Assembly (NCBI GenBank): GCA_905221605.1
Contig: CAJNDS010000957.1
Coordinates: 175,001-237,000 of the forward strand
From: Symbiodinium natans
Lineage: Eukaryota > Sar > Dinophyceae > Suessiales > Symbiodiniaceae
Direction: 5' to 3'
Length of the DNA stretch: 62,000 bases
Shown: positions 21,451 to 33,199 of the stretch, one piece after another
How positions within the stretch are numbered: position 1 is the first letter of the stretch
Layout of the letters: each line of letters begins with the position of its first letter
The notes under the pieces: model-generated
What the model was told of the DNA's origin: nothing
What the model saw: the letters and a program-made list of their open reading frames with translations, nothing else
The model's database searches: none
Made by a program: the position numbers and the translations under genes

Positions 21451-21736
21451 TGGCGACTTCTGGTGGCACATGCAACTGGCAACTTACCGCCGATTCTTCT
21501 TATTCTTCTCACTCTTGTTATTGCTATCAGTGTTTCTGCTGTGAGTGTTAGTGTTACAAAGGCGAGCTGGAAACAAGATCACCCCCACCCTCACATGAAC
21601 CTGTGTGAGCTGCCCTCCCTCATTCGGACAAGTAATCAATGGGTACGGTGCCCACGGATGTTTTGGCGGGCACTCGCGCAGAAGAGAAGTGGAAGACGCA
21701 AAGTCTAAAGTCCACAAGGATACTCGAAGGGATTCT

Positions 21737-21853
21737 CTACCCAGATCTTCCAAAACCCCTGAATTAAGGAGTATACCCTAATTTATACTAAGGATCATTA
21801 TTATTAATTAGGGTATGCTCCTTAATTAAGGGGTTTTGGAAGATCTGGGTAGA
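21737..21853. repeat. near-perfect 117-bp hairpin (MITE-like)
   Basis: CTACCCAGATCTTCCAAAAC pairs with GTTTTGGAAGATCTGGGTAG at the other end, and the interior (AGGAGTATACCCTAATT) pairs with its complement. The low divergence suggests a recent insertion of the family also seen at 8,406-8,610. Confidence 0.9.
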
Positions 21854-23045
21854 GGTGGGCACGGCAGAAATACTCTGTGCAGGGATACTCGCCCCGGCTC
21901 GCCGGGATTATCCTCCAGGGATCCAGGGATACTCGCCGGGATTCCCGGGGGAAGGGGGCAAACAACTAACAGCCCCACACCGAGGTGTAGTTTGCTGTCT
22001 TCCAACTTCTTATCGCTGCTGTGTCTGTCTTATGATTGTGCTTGCTGTGGCTTCCGCATGTGCTGTAATTGAGGTGAAGATTTCTCCAAGGTTTACAAAG
22101 CCCATTCAGGCCCTACAAGGTCATGATGTCCCCACAGCACCCTTAAAGCAGCTAATTCCCCCAGAAAGGCAGTTTTCAATGTTCTTTCTGGGTATTTCAA
22201 AGGGAAGCTGTGCGTCCGAAAGCAGCGAGTTGGCATGCAACCACGTTGCGGTCGTCATCCATGGCCGCCCCAGGTGTGCGGCTCTCTGGCAAAGCAATGC
22301 TGACGCGTTTCGTTGATATAAAGGTGTGGCTCGGGCTAGGGTTAGTGACTAGTGATGGTGTTGCAGGCCCTACCAGCCCCCCCCCCCACAGCTACGCTGC
22401 TATATGAACTTCATGGCCATCTTCTACAAGCCGCCGCCGTCTAACCTTGACCAGAAAACCACTACAGGAGTAGCTTCCATCACCGCCGGTCCATTAGGAG
22501 AGGAACCATCTGGCAACTCTGCAATTCGCAGCCGGCGATGGTGTCACCCCTTCGAGTCTCTTAGCTGGCAAGTCGGTATGTCGCTCAGGTCATGTTCGTG
22601 GGCTCCGCCTAAAATGGAGCCAAAGCTTCGCAGGGCTCATGCCATGGTAAGGCGTTTAAGTGCTGGCCCTCGAGAAGCGCAAGCTAGCCGCTTCATGTGT
22701 AGAAACTGCTGAGTCGTAGAAGCTAGCGTAGCGCCCTCCGTCCGACCTCGAAAGCTTGAAAACGAGAACATTCGCTAGGCATAGGTTCCAGAAAGATCCT
22801 CGAAAGGCTGCAGAGAGGAATTGTGCCAGGAGAAGCAGGGGCTTTCTAGTCTGATGCCCCCTTGCGCGTGGCGAAAGACCCCCTGGTCCTTAGTAGGGAA
22901 TGAGGGAATGATTGCCCTATATATAACCCTTAAAGGATTATATAGGGTCCTCACTCCCTCATTCCCTACCCAGAAGAATCCATGGGACGTCGGGTTCTGC
23001 CAAGCCGAGCTCTGAACGGAACTGAACTCCGAGGAACTTCCGGTT
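21854..23045. other. no supported gene, one hairpin
   Basis: A hairpin at about 22,888-22,972 pairs TAGGGAATGAGGGA with TCCCTCATTCCCTA. Open frames at 22.0-22.7 kb are not convincing. Confidence 0.5.
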
Positions 23046-23115
23046 GCCCCTAAACCCTAAACCCTAAACCCTAAACCCTAAACCCTAAACCCTAAACCCT
23101 AAACCCTAAACCCTC
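23046..23115 (-). repeat. interstitial CCCTAAA array
   Basis: About ten CCCTAAA copies. Confidence 0.9.
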
Positions 23116-23279
23116 CCAGGCTTCTTTGGATCTGAACTCTCGTGCTCTTATCTACGGCGCCGCAGGCAGCCCAAGAGCCAGCCAAGAGCTGAGCTGCTGA
23201 GCATTGATGTGGACGACTCGAGTTGCTGCTGAGGAGCTTAAAATAAGTTACCATAACACAGGCAATAATAAATACATGA

Positions 23280-23340
23280 ATAACCAAATAAATAAATAAA
23301 TAAATAAATAAATATATATATATATATATATATATAGATA
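23280..23340. repeat. AAAT and TA microsatellite
   Basis: AAATAAAT units followed by TATATA. Confidence 0.9.
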
Positions 23341-23767
23341 TGCATTTGATCGATACGTAATACACATAGACGTGTATGTATGTGAAGCCGAGCGTGTATA
23401 GAGAAAACTAATGAGGTTTGGTAACTAATTATGGAATTTTGTTTAGGATCCTTAGCAGCAAGAACCTCATGACACGCAAGCTGGCCTTGCTCGCCGACCT
23501 TGGTGCCATACTGGTCCTGTACAGTACTGAGATCTGCTCCTATGGAGGCTTTGAAAACAAGTAGTCTACTTTGGTAGACTTGTGTAGGGTCCACCCGGAT
23601 GACTAAAACCTGGGGTGTTGCCCACTTCTCTCGGGCACTGTTCTTGCCGCAGTGGCTCATGTGGCCCTACAAGGCTCAGGCCCCTGTGCCATAGCTCAGA
23701 CCATTCAGGATCTCTGGTGAGCACCGTCTGGGCAAACAGACTGTGCTTGGCAAGCGTGGAAGCGAAG

Positions 23768-24073
23768 TCACTCTGGACTCGCCATCCGTTCAAGAACTGG
23801 CATGGCATCAGGCCCTCGCAACGGACAACAACTCGTCAGCGTGCAAGCTGCCCCTGCCACCACCGCGCGCGCGATCCAATGACCTTGATACTGCGCGGCA
23901 GCCGGTCGGAAATGAGCTGCGCAAAGCCACATGTACACCGCGGCGAAGGCACGCATCAGCACGTCCCCAAGGGTGACCCGTCTCGGTATGGTGGAGAGGC
24001 CACTGAAGAGCAGGAAACCCAGCCAGCCGATCTCCCGATACCTCACGTGCACAACTCCTCCTAGCATCTGCAT
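23768..24073 (-). CDS. possible membrane-protein exon
   Basis: A minus-strand frame of 101 codons with two hydrophobic segments (GWLGFLLFSGLSTIP and VLMRAFAAVYMWLCAAHF). It lies just downstream of the stop of the membrane protein gene at 24.15 kb. It could be an exon of a following gene or a chance frame. No family is recognised. Confidence 0.25.
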   Translation of the reverse strand: MQMLGGVVHVRYREIGWLGFLLFSGLSTIPRRVTLGDVLMRAFAAVYMWLCAAHFRPAAAQYQGHWIARAVVAGAACTLTSCCPLRGPDAMPVLERMASPE

Positions 24074-24152
24074 CCTATCCTGTCCGTAAGATTCTCTTAA
24101 GGGTAGCTACGCGAACATTACCCATCCGGCGCAGCCCTTAACATCGCCTGGG

Positions 24153-25170
24153 CTACACGCAGGTGCCCATGCCGGTGACGACGTCCATGTTTACCGGGCA
24201 CTTGGCTTTCGGGGATGCCTCGAAAAGGATCTGCCGGAACCAGCTCCCCTTGTCATGAGCCATGAAGAAGCCGAAGCTCACGAAGATCACGGACGCGGAG
24301 GCCAAGCAATGGCGCTGGGAGGTCACGCCCAGGATGGAGAGATCCAGGTTCAGGCCGACATCCAGGTCCTACCAAAATCTTGCCTCTCTGGAGGTAATAC
24401 GTACCCAACGAATCCCCGAATGTACCCCTCAACTGCCTCAAGCAAGGACTTTCAGGGGTGCCAACCCTTCTCCTTGTACAGCCTCATGAAGAGATGCAAG
24501 GAGACCGCACTTGCCAGGCTATAGCCTCGACGACCCTGGAAGCCAAAAGCTCGATGGATGGGCCTCTTAAGGAAACTGTGCTGGACAATGAAGATGGCGG
24601 CCAGCGGCAAGTTCCAAGAAAAGTAGGGCGCAACGCATCGCGCCATGGTGGCCTGCGAGAGGGATGGGAATGCCCTCCAGCAACACACAAGAACCCATGC
24701 ACTTCACGCACTTCACGGATATGGAAAACGAGGGTTCGGAGCCTGAAAGTCTAAGCCCTCGCAGGTGAACTGCTCTCGTGGAGTTCCTCCTGCCGGTAGC
24801 CAAGCAGCCAAGCCTGCTGCATCCTGGCTGACTTGAAGACCGCTTGTTAGACTTCTGGCTCGTGTTTACTTGCTTGCAGGCTTGCATCAGTGTACCAAGA
24901 GCCAGGCACTTTTCAACACATATCATTCGGTGCGCATGAGGTGTTGAACCTCCAAGATGATCACAGCAACCCCTGCACACTTGCTTCACCCCTGCCCCTG
25001 CTCCTGGCCGAGCTTGGCGCTGAAGAAAATAACGCCAAGCAGCAAATAAGTAATATACAAGTCCACAGGCAGCGTCGCCGGGAATGCGAGCGGCATGGGG
25101 CTCGGCGGTGCCTCTGGTCCTAGCTACTCGCTCCAGACTCCCGCGAGCCAGAGCGAAACTCGGAACCACG
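24153..25170 (-). CDS. multi-exon polytopic membrane protein, NnrU-like
   Basis: Three minus-strand coding blocks fit one spliced gene. The first (about 25,010-25,140) reads FPATLPVDLYITYLLLGVIF, a membrane segment. The second (about 24,460-24,690) reads SWNLPLAAIFIVQHSFLKRP and GRRGYSLASAVSLHLFM; the 'QHS-(L/M)-RP' pattern followed by a hydrophobic 'Y-LAS' helix resembles the NnrU / isoprenylcysteine-methyltransferase-like membrane family. The last (24,153-24,348) follows an AGG acceptor-like site, reads LDLSILGVTSQRHCLASASV and FVSFGFFMAHDKGSW, and ends at TAG in 24,153-24,155. Only the middle block has family resemblance, so function (a membrane methyltransferase or another role) is open. 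Confidence 0.45.
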
Positions 25171-26330
25171 AGTGATTTCCCGCCATCACCCATGTCGCTG
25201 AATAACCCTAAACCCTAAACCCTTAACATCCATGGCAGCAGTAGTCGAGGTTTTCGGTAGTCTACGACTACGACAGATTGTGGAGCATGCATGTCCGTGT
25301 GCGCATGCCCAAGTGTAGGCAGGTGTACGGGTAGGCCAGTTGGTACGTATGCATGCATGTATGCATGTACGTGCATACGTGCATACACATGCCTAAAAAC
25401 GTATGTACGTATGTGCGTATGTACCAGCCGGATGGGCTGAATCTTTGCGCCCCTGTCTTTCTCTACATCTCTAGAAATACTTAGGTAATAATATTGACGT
25501 CCCATGATCCATGTACACCCCTTTGGCTTTGCAACAATGTGGATCTTGGGAGGACAGGATGTCCTGGGCAAGAAGTGAAATCACCGTCGCTCAGCGAGAA
25601 AAACTCCATACTACTCTCAACGTGTCAGATGGTGTTTTCGACCCAATGCATTCCCAGCACGCAGCCGGGCTCAACAAAAATCCGTACATGTTCAACACAT
25701 CAGGTCATGGAAAACTGGACCACAAACTCCCCAAAACATTCGATTCATGGCCTCCTTGAGCCAGTAAGAATTTTGTTTCTTGGAGGGGTTGGGTGGGGAC
25801 AGCTTGAGAATTTGGGGCCGCTGTAGGAGCCCCAAACCTGGTGGAAAGAGGAACCTGGGCAACCCCCCCAAAGTTGACGCATTGCAGCCCTCTGATGATA
25901 TTGTATATGGGCCGTTGGCTATAAGTTGCCTTTTGGGGCTCCTTCTATAAGATGCCGTACTTATATATAGGACCCCAAAAGGGAACCTTTGGGAGCGGGG
26001 GGCCTGTGGGGTTTCAGTGGTCTGCCCTGGAAGCTTTCAAGAATGCCGGTGTTGCTCTGTCACCATGCCTTTTTTTTTTCTCCCGGTGCCTGAAGACTCG
26101 GATAGCTCCAGGCATCACAAGAATGTCACAATCAGGTGGAAGGTGGTTTCTGGACACGACCTGCGTGGGCGACAGCAAGCTGGCTTTGAAAGGCAGCCAA
26201 AAACCCTATTGTGTCCCATGGTTCGGTTTGTGAAGAATTAGAAAGCCCAGACGCTGGGAACGAAGATGTTTAAAGAGCCCCCCTCCCCCCCAAACAAAAC
26301 AACTGTGTATATATATATATATGTATAGAA
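25171..26330. other. no supported gene
   Basis: Contains a short CCCTAAA copy at 25,203-25,225, a GTATGC/ATGCAT-rich stretch at 25,345-25,425 and a loose inverted repeat at about 25,800-25,990 (GGAGCCCCAAA, GGGGCTCC and TATATAGGACCCC). Confidence 0.45.
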
Positions 26331-26532
26331 ACCCTAAACCCTAAACCCTAAACCATATGCAGGCTCTGCATGCTGCCGTGCTGTAGCGTTGCAGGGGCAG
26401 CAGGCACAAAGGGTCTCACATCATGCCCCTCATTTTGCCGGAAAAATCTTGAGACCCCTAAACCCTAAACCCTAAACCCTAAACCCTAAACCCTAAACCC
26501 TAAACCCTAAACCCTAAACCCTAAACCCTAAT
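26331..26532 (-). repeat. two CCCTAAA arrays
   Basis: Copies at 26,331-26,353 and 26,456-26,531 with unrelated DNA between. Confidence 0.9.
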
Positions 26533-27222
26533 TCCTGATGGAAACTTGCAGTGGGATCCTTTTGCTGTGTGTGACATGACAGTATGGCCTCTGAACACGA
26601 CCCAAAATCACTGGGCCAACGGGCAGGCACCAGCTCACAACACAAGCAGAGCCTCTGGAAGAATGCCACAAGAGGCACAAGCTGCTCGGCGGTTCGTCCA
26701 AACCTTCCCGGCGATCTAGGGGTTGAGCATGTACGAGTGGGGATGTTTCAGCTGCTTCCGGCAGTTTTCTTGCGCTTTCATGTTGTTTGCCGTGTGCCGC
26801 CCGCACAGCTCGCCGAACTAGGCTGCAGGGTTCAGGGTCGCCTTATGCTCACACGCAGCTTCAACTCCCACATGGAATCTTGCACTTGCTGGGGACATGC
26901 AACATAACCCAGCTTCACTCGTGCTGACGGAGATTTGGAATAGACCACATCTCAAGGACCCCAAGAGCAGGGATGTCTCTCATGAGCATCGCGCCTCAAC
27001 AGGAAGGCTGGGCGCTTGGAGCCTCAAGAGCAGGAGCATACGTTAATTTGTGGTTGGGGAATTCGCGGTCGTTTCTTCCGAATCCGTTTCTAGTACCTGA
27101 GGCCCGCTGTTGTCACTGAAATGACAACAACCCCCCATGCTCTCGGCGCAACGGCTGTGGACCAGGCGCCAGAAGTGCCGTCGCCGTCCTGGGCATGGAT
27201 GCCAGGGAGCGATGCCAAAACT

Positions 27223-27271
27223 GAGAGAGCGAGAGCGAGAGCGAGAGAGGGAGAACGAGAGAGCGAGAGCG

Positions 27272-27311
<40 letters not shown>

Positions 27312-27335
27312 AGAGAGAGAGAGAGAGAGAGTGAC

Positions 27336-27366
<31 letters not shown>

Positions 27367-27370
27367 GAAG
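27223..27370. repeat. GA-rich microsatellite
   Basis: Mostly GAGAGA with GAGC interruptions. It gives Glu/Arg-rich frames on plus and Ser/Leu-rich frames on minus. Confidence 0.95.
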
Positions 27371-27392
27371 CCCAACACGATTTGGGGCTTTA

Positions 27393-27507
27393 AAGGGTTT
27401 ATGGGGGTTTACAGGGTTTATAGGGTTTATGGGGTTTAGAGGGGTTTATAGGGCTTTATAGGGCTTATAGGGTTCATAGGGTTTATAGGGTTTATAGGGT
27501 TTATGGT
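27393..27507 (+). repeat. variant telomere-like TTTATAGGG tract
   Basis: Units of GGGTTTATA and GGGCTTATA, the same variant seen at 236-405. Confidence 0.85.
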
Positions 27508-28135
27508 GCAGAATCATTCGCCCATCCAAGGCGCGAAGAGCGGCGGAGACCGGCTCGGCATCGGCCAAGGAAGCGCATCTTTGGCACCTGACGTGCTCAG
27601 ATTGAAAGGGCATGAGCATGTATACTTACTAGAGTGACAATCGGTATTATAGTTGTAGTAGTTATTTATACTGTTATAGCTATTTATAGATATTTATAGT
27701 TACTATAGTTATTATAATTATATAGTTATCGTTTATTATTATAATTAGAAGCACGGCCCGATCGGTTGGCTGAATTCAAGCTGCGGCCAGGCATCTCGAC
27801 TAAGCTCTCAGTTCTTTTTTGCAATCCGCACCCGCGAAGTCCTTTGTTCACTCCACGGGTCACTTGGCGAGAAGGATGTGGCTGCGACAGCCATGGCTCA
27901 CATCCTCAGAAGCAGTCCGTACTGACATTGTGGCGTCTTGTGCGTACATTGACTGAGAGCTGAAGTGAGACCTCAAACCCTGTTGACTTCCTCCCGAACC
28001 CCTTCAGCTTTCAGAAAACAACGTATTGGTTTGTTTGCCAACCTCTTGTTCAGCCATGTTAAAAACCTGTACTGCCCGAGACCAAGGGCAGCTCAAGATG
28101 TTTCTGCCTCGTCCTGCCTTTTTATCCTTCATGTT
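27508..28135. other. no supported gene
   Basis: Includes a TTATAGTTA-rich stretch at 27,640-27,745. No exon is visible. Confidence 0.5.
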
Positions 28136-28213
28136 AGTCTTCTTCTTCTTCTTTTTCTTCTTCTTCTTCTTCTTCTTCTTCTTCTTCTTCTTCTTCGCCT
28201 TCTTTTTTCTTCT
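28136..28213. repeat. CTT/TTC microsatellite
   Basis: About 20 TTC units. It produces Phe-, Leu- and Arg-runs in three frames. Confidence 0.95.
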
Positions 28214-28722
28214 GCAAGTCTTAGGGAACCCGAGTGCCCCCCCGTGCGCAATGCGAGCCCGGGTTCCAAGTCGGTGCGTGACACGTTGGAAAACGCGCAG
28301 GCTTCCTCGCGGGCGTCAACTTTCACAGCAAAGAGGCAACAAACGTCTGTTCGTTCATTCATTTGTTTTTATTTCCTTCTTTATGTCTCTCGTTCTTTCT
28401 TTCTTTGTTTCTTTGTTGTATTTTGTTTTTTTTCTGCTCTGTTGCTCTCCCCCTCCTGTTTGCCTCCGTCTCTCTTGCTCCCGGCACGGTCACACAAGGG
28501 TTGCTTCGGTCTTGTTAACGTTGACAGACCCTGACAAAGTGCACACTGCAACGCTTCAGCCTCTAAGGCCCGTGCATCCATGCCAGCACCAGCGCCAGCA
28601 TCGCAGAGGCCAGTGGCAGGCCCACCGCCTAGCCGCCAGCTCCAAGTGGAGCAACCGTAGCATGCTTAAAGTAATTCCCTCTAAGAAACTATGATTCATT
28701 CCTACCAAGTCCGTGATGTTTT

Positions 28723-28944
28723 TTAGTGGGGGAGGGATCGCCTTTGGGACCTGATTGACAGCTCAGACACAACCTCGCGAAAGTCTCCTTGACTCCAGCC
28801 GTTGCCACACACAGAGCATCTCAAAAGAGCACCGCAGTGTGGACAACTCCAGACTCCAGGTCGGCTGATGTTGTGCTGTTCATGACGCTCCGCCCTCACG
28901 GCCATTGAGTGCTCATGATGCTCGCTCTGCTTTCCTCCCCACAC
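28723..28944 (-). CDS. possible zinc-ribbon exon
   Basis: A 73-codon minus-strand frame contains WSCPHCGALLRCSVCGNGW, a paired CxxC...CxxC arrangement typical of small zinc ribbons, followed by a protein-like stretch (FREVVSELSI). The N-terminal part is less convincing. It may be one exon of a larger gene. Confidence 0.3.
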   Translation of the reverse strand: MWGGKQSEHHEHSMAVRAERHEQHNISRPGVWSCPHCGALLRCSVCGNGWSQGDFREVVSELSIRSQRRSLPH

Positions 28945-29533
28945 AACCCAGTGCGCACGAAATCAAGATAAGGCAGCATCACTGACTTTTAAGACTTGGA
29001 GAGTTGGCTCTGAAACCCAAGCAAACATCAAACTACAGCGGCAATGAGCTCAGAGAGACGCAAGACTTGTTTGGCTGTAAGGCAGTGTTTCAGCACAACG
29101 GAACCACACGGAAACCTGCCACAAAGAGACGATGATTGAGTATGGTTGGGGCGCTCAAGAGACCGGTGCAAAAACAAGCAGTGTTCTCGGAGAACACGAG
29201 CTGTGGTTTAGGGTTTTGGGTTTAGGCCTGCGACTTCTCCTCCCACGCTGTCCGGCAGCACCTGGGAACCGAACGAGGAATCTTGCAGCTTGTGGTTTCG
29301 GTTTGCTCGTGTGTGGCTAGAAGGACTGGCGATGCATGGCCAATGCATGCATGGAATCTGTATTGCCCAAATCAATCGGATCCACACACACCCCACACAC
29401 ACACACCCACACCCTGAGAAGCCACACGTCAGACCTTCCAAGCACTGCAGTTCTTGGAGTTCTCCTTTTCTCTGCCGCCTAAACCCCTTTTTGCCCCTGG
29501 ACCGCAGGTCTAGCCAGCACACAAACAATTCTA
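28945..29533. other. no supported gene
   Basis: A CA-rich stretch lies at 29,385-29,412. Frames here are not convincing. Confidence 0.45.
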
Positions 29534-29632
29534 AACCCCAAACCCCAAAACCCCAAACAACCCTAAACCCGAAACCCCAGCCCCTAACCCCAAACCCTAT
29601 AAACCCTAAACCCTATACACCCTAAACTCCTG
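29534..29632 (-). repeat. diverged CCCTAAA tract
   Basis: CCCCAAA, CCCTAAA and CCCTATAAA variants. Confidence 0.85.
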
Positions 29633-29649
29633 ACACTGAACCCTCCCAA

Positions 29650-29768
29650 CTTCGATGCCAGCTGGCTGGTCGTAGGCATTGGTGGCACCCTTCAACTCCG
29701 CCTCGCGCGCGGCCCCGAGGTCCTCGGCGAACTGTCGGCAGTCCTCTGCAGTGAAGGGGACAATGTTG
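29650..29768 (-). CDS. short internal exon, unrecognised
   Basis: Between telomere-like tracts the minus strand reads VPFTAEDCRQFAEDLGAARE and ELKGATNAYDQPAGIEV, about 39 residues of protein-like, helix-forming sequence with higher GC than its surroundings. Upstream lies CTGCAACATTG and downstream the frame runs into repeat DNA, so it is probably a single spliced exon. Confidence 0.35.
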
Positions 29769-30765
29769 CAGAGGCAACTTAGGGTTTAGGGTTTAGGGTT
29801 TAGGGCCAGTTTAGGGCTTCTGCAGCAAGTTTCGCCAGCGTGAAACACCACACAGCACCATTTAGGGTTTAGGGTTTCTTTTGCCACCCGTCTAACCCGC
29901 GGGGCAACTGCAGGGTTTAAGGTTTAGGGCCTGCACCCCCCCCAAATACCCCTCAGTAAGAACCTAAGTGTACGTAATGGGGGGGCATGAGGGCATCTTA
30001 AAGGGTACTTGGGGCGTCTGAGATGACTATGAAGTTGACAGCTTTTTGTACTGTTGTAGTTGTTGCTACCAAAAATAAGAATAAAGGAGTTCTAGAACAG
30101 AACGCTGAAAAAGGAGTTCAGTGCAGCAGGAGATGGCAAAAAGCACCGTAGTCGGGAGTGACCCTGTTTGGGTGGAGCTTAAGGCCACTGGCGACACGGC
30201 CTGTTTGGCTTTCACAATAAGAACATTAAGGGGTGTAAAAGGAGACCCATAAGCCCTATATAAACCGTATATAGTCCCTATATATCTAAGTAACCCCTAA
30301 ATAACCCCTAAGGTCCCTTATAAGGGTCCCTGCTTTAATCCCTTAAGAACAAGAAGAATGTTTGTAGCCAGTCCCGGCGGTGATCGAAGAACACTTCGCG
30401 CACGGTCGGGAACTCCTTGTCCAGGTCGCCTACATGCGGCCAACGTGCACATTCTGTATTGATACTCACCGCTGGCGAGCAGATCAGAACTTCAGACCCA
30501 AATCATGCCAAGTCAATGGCACATGTGACCTCAAAACTCCTCACACCTCCGAGCTGAATAATTAGCGGATAAGACCCTAAACCCTAAACCCTAAACCCGA
30601 AACCCCTAAACCCGAAACCCCTAAACCCTAAACCTTGCTGGCTCAATGCCCAGGCACACTCTTGACGTAGAGCGACAACCAGCTGCTGGTGTGTGTAGTG
30701 GGCTTCCGCCTTCCGAAGAATGTGGCTGTGTCATCCCTTGTCCGTTCGTGTGCAAATTACTCTGC
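29769..30765. repeat. telomere-like copies and repeat-rich DNA
   Basis: TTTAGGG copies at about 29,778-29,805 and 29,860-29,875 and CCCTAAA copies at 30,574-30,634. Positions 30,230-30,350 are rich in CCCTATATA/CCCTAAATAA-type short repeats. No gene is supported. Confidence 0.7.
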
Positions 30766-30902
30766 TCAGCATGGCAAGAGGGGCCCACTTGCCTTCTTGA
30801 CAATAGCCTTCAGCTGCTTTGCGCACTCCCTCATGTAATCGCTCAGGGTCTCCTGACCCAGCACTTGAATGCGAGCTCGGCGAGATGGGCCTAGCTTCTG
30901 TA
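30766..30902 (-). CDS. 3'-terminal exon of a host gene
   Basis: A pyrimidine-rich CCTCCTACAG acceptor on the minus strand at about 30,903-30,912 is followed by a frame reading KLGPSRRARIQVLGQETLSD and then YMRECAKQLKAIVKKASG up to a stop at 30,766. The sequence is charged, helix-like and protein-like. It lies just outside the left end of the large inverted-repeat element and could be the exon following the one at 61.6 kb on the other side (both phase 0). The product is not recognised. Confidence 0.45.
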
Positions 30903-31759
30903 GGAGGCATGTGGAAGACAACAGGGGCCGAAACGATCGAGATGATGGAATTGCAGGTCCGTGTTGCTGCACAATTAGGCATTCTGACGAAATAAGCCCT
31001 CGCTGCAGTTTCATCCCAAGGCCCAGACATTGGAGACCGGTTTTGCAGTGGTGGTGGCCTGTGCCCAAAGCTGGAACACGAGTGGCGTCGAAACAGCGGT
31101 GCGCCGCTCTCGGAAAGCACTTCGGGTTTCGTACGTGATTGATCGGACATGAAACCATCTAAAACCTACGTTGCTTGATTCCTGTAGTCTGGTTTTTGTT
31201 TCCAGTAGTCTCGTTTTTGGGCTCAAAAAACCAAGTTTGAAACAACTTGTTTTGAACAAAAGCTTTGACATAAAAAATTATTTGGAGGGGGGGGGGGGGG
31301 GGGGGGCGGGGCGGCCGTAAAATTGACACACACAAATTTGCTTTAACAAATTATGCCCAGGAGAAAACAGGGGAACTTTGTTTCTTTTCAGAGATGCAAA
31401 CCACTCCCACACGTGAATCGAGATCAAGTAGTATAAGTCAATTGTTTACTTCTGGTTTTAGAGATGGCATCACATGTGGTATGAGTGGGTTGCACCTTGG
31501 AAAAGAAACTACAGTGCAGGTTGTGTGTCTTGGATTGTAATGTTTTTACTTCAGTGTTTAAAACGGGTTGAATATTGAAAGGTTTGGGATCTTTTTGGGA
31601 TTTCAAAAATGCACACTAGCCCCGTATGTGAAGATATTTTACGAAAACTAAGTGAATCACATACGGAGCAGGGTGCTTTTTTGAAATGTAAAATAAAGTA
31701 CTCCAGAAATCCTCAACCCGATCCCCAAACCTATTCCCCTGAACCCTCTTCGTAAAAGC

Positions 31760-32310
31760 TACAAAACCTAAACCCTAGAACCCCTGCCCCCCCCCCCCCC
31801 CCCAAGGACTAAACCCTAAACCTTTCCTTTTCTTTCAACCCCTAGCATGGGTTTAGGGTTCAGGGTTCAGGGTTTAGGGTTCAGGGTTTAGGGTTTAGGG
31901 ATTAGGGTTTACCCTACACCCTAAACCCGAAACCCTAAATGCCCAGATGGCGCAGTTCTGGTCCTGGTCCTGGGCTGGCGACGGATTAGGGGCTTAAACT
32001 TAGGGTTTCGGGTTTAAGAGTTTAGGGTTTTCATGTCACATGTCATGGCCGCTGTTCAAGTGGCGCATAGCACATGTTGACCATGGCCGCTGCTCAAGTG
32101 GCACATATCACATGGCCACTGCTCAAGTGGCACATATCACATGGCCGCTGCTCAAGTGGCGCACATTCATTGCCTTACATGGCCACTGTTTAAGTGGTAC
32201 ACATGTCATGTCATCAGATCAGCACCCAGCTTTTTAGTGTTTGGTGTTTAGGGTTTAGGGTTTAGGGTTTAAAGGTTTAGGGTTTAGGGTTTACAGTTTA
32301 GGGTTTAGGT
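31760..32310. repeat. telomere-like tracts inside the left arm
   Basis: Degenerate CCCTAAA (31,765-31,830), TTTAGGG with TTCAGGG variants (31,849-31,912) and further copies at 32,245-32,310. A poly-C run is at 31,787-31,803. Confidence 0.8.
32043..32213 (+). repeat. subterminal tandem array, left (five CTCAAGTGGC units)
   Basis: Five units of about 29-38 bp built on ATGGCCGCTGCTCAAGTGGC, about 0.88 kb from the left end. The right arm has five matching units in inverted orientation (60,704-60,855). Confidence 0.85.
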
Positions 32311-32830
32311 GTATGTGTATATGTATATGTATGTGTGTGGCCATATATGTAGAAATTCAAACTATGCTTAATTGTTATTATTCAACTTGTTTTACGGATC
32401 TTAATGGGCATTTTAAGATCCGCAAAACATATTGAATAATAATAATTAAGAATATGACAATATTAACAGGAAAATACATCATTATATAGAGATATATACA
32501 TATATGGCCACACACACATATACATATACATATACATATACCTATACCTATACATATACATATACAGACACATATACATATACATATACATATATACACA
32601 TATACAACTATACATTTCTACATATATACATGCCATATACATATATACATATATGCATACATACATATATACATATATACATATCTACTTATATACACAG
32701 TATGCATATATACATTTATACATATACACATACACACATATATACAAATAGGCATATATACATATATACATATATGCATATGTAAAGATGTACATATATA
32801 CATATAATACATAGACATGTGCACATATTT
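32310..32830. repeat. TATACA microsatellite with an 84-bp hairpin
   Basis: A near-perfect palindrome at 32,367-32,450 (CTTAATTGTTATTATTCAAC ... AATAATAATAATTAAG) is flanked by ATGTATATGTATGTGTGTGGCCATATATG and followed by a 320-bp CATATA microsatellite. The right arm has the same arrangement inverted (58,586-58,900). Confidence 0.85.
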
Positions 32831-33199
32831 AGTGAAAATGAACATCACACAAACTCGGTTCAAGGGTAACTTTCCAACCTAAACTGCTCCGACCCGCACT
32901 AAACAGCAAGCACCCTGAACTCCGGACTCCGAATTCAGAGTTCAGAGTCCCGAGTCACCCTAAACACGGCAGCTTCCCGCGCTGGTCAATGAAGATGATG
33001 GTCTGGGCCTCAGGCAATGAGTCCTGGACTTGGTCTGCAAAACAGGGCACTCTGGACCGTGGTTTTGACAGGCCACACATTGAGATAGCCCCATGTTTCT
33101 TGCTCTGCATCATGTCCCCTCGCAGTAATTGGAACAGCGACAGCATGTCTGCAAGACTCCAATGTTATCTTGAAATACTAAAGAAGCTGCTCGAAGGCT

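Noticed and set aside
27043-27393. Long Ser/Leu-rich and Glu/Arg-rich frames
   Set aside because: Produced by the GA microsatellite.
28026-28694. Phe-, Leu- and Arg-rich frames up to 222 codons
   Set aside because: The CTT/TTC microsatellite removes stops; no protein character outside the run.
32043-32213. CRISPR-like array (also 60,704-60,855)
   Set aside because: Units are contiguous tandem repeats without unique spacers, in a eukaryotic context.
32378-32863. Tyr/Met/Ile/Cys-rich frames
   Set aside because: Translation of the CATATA microsatellite in the left arm.
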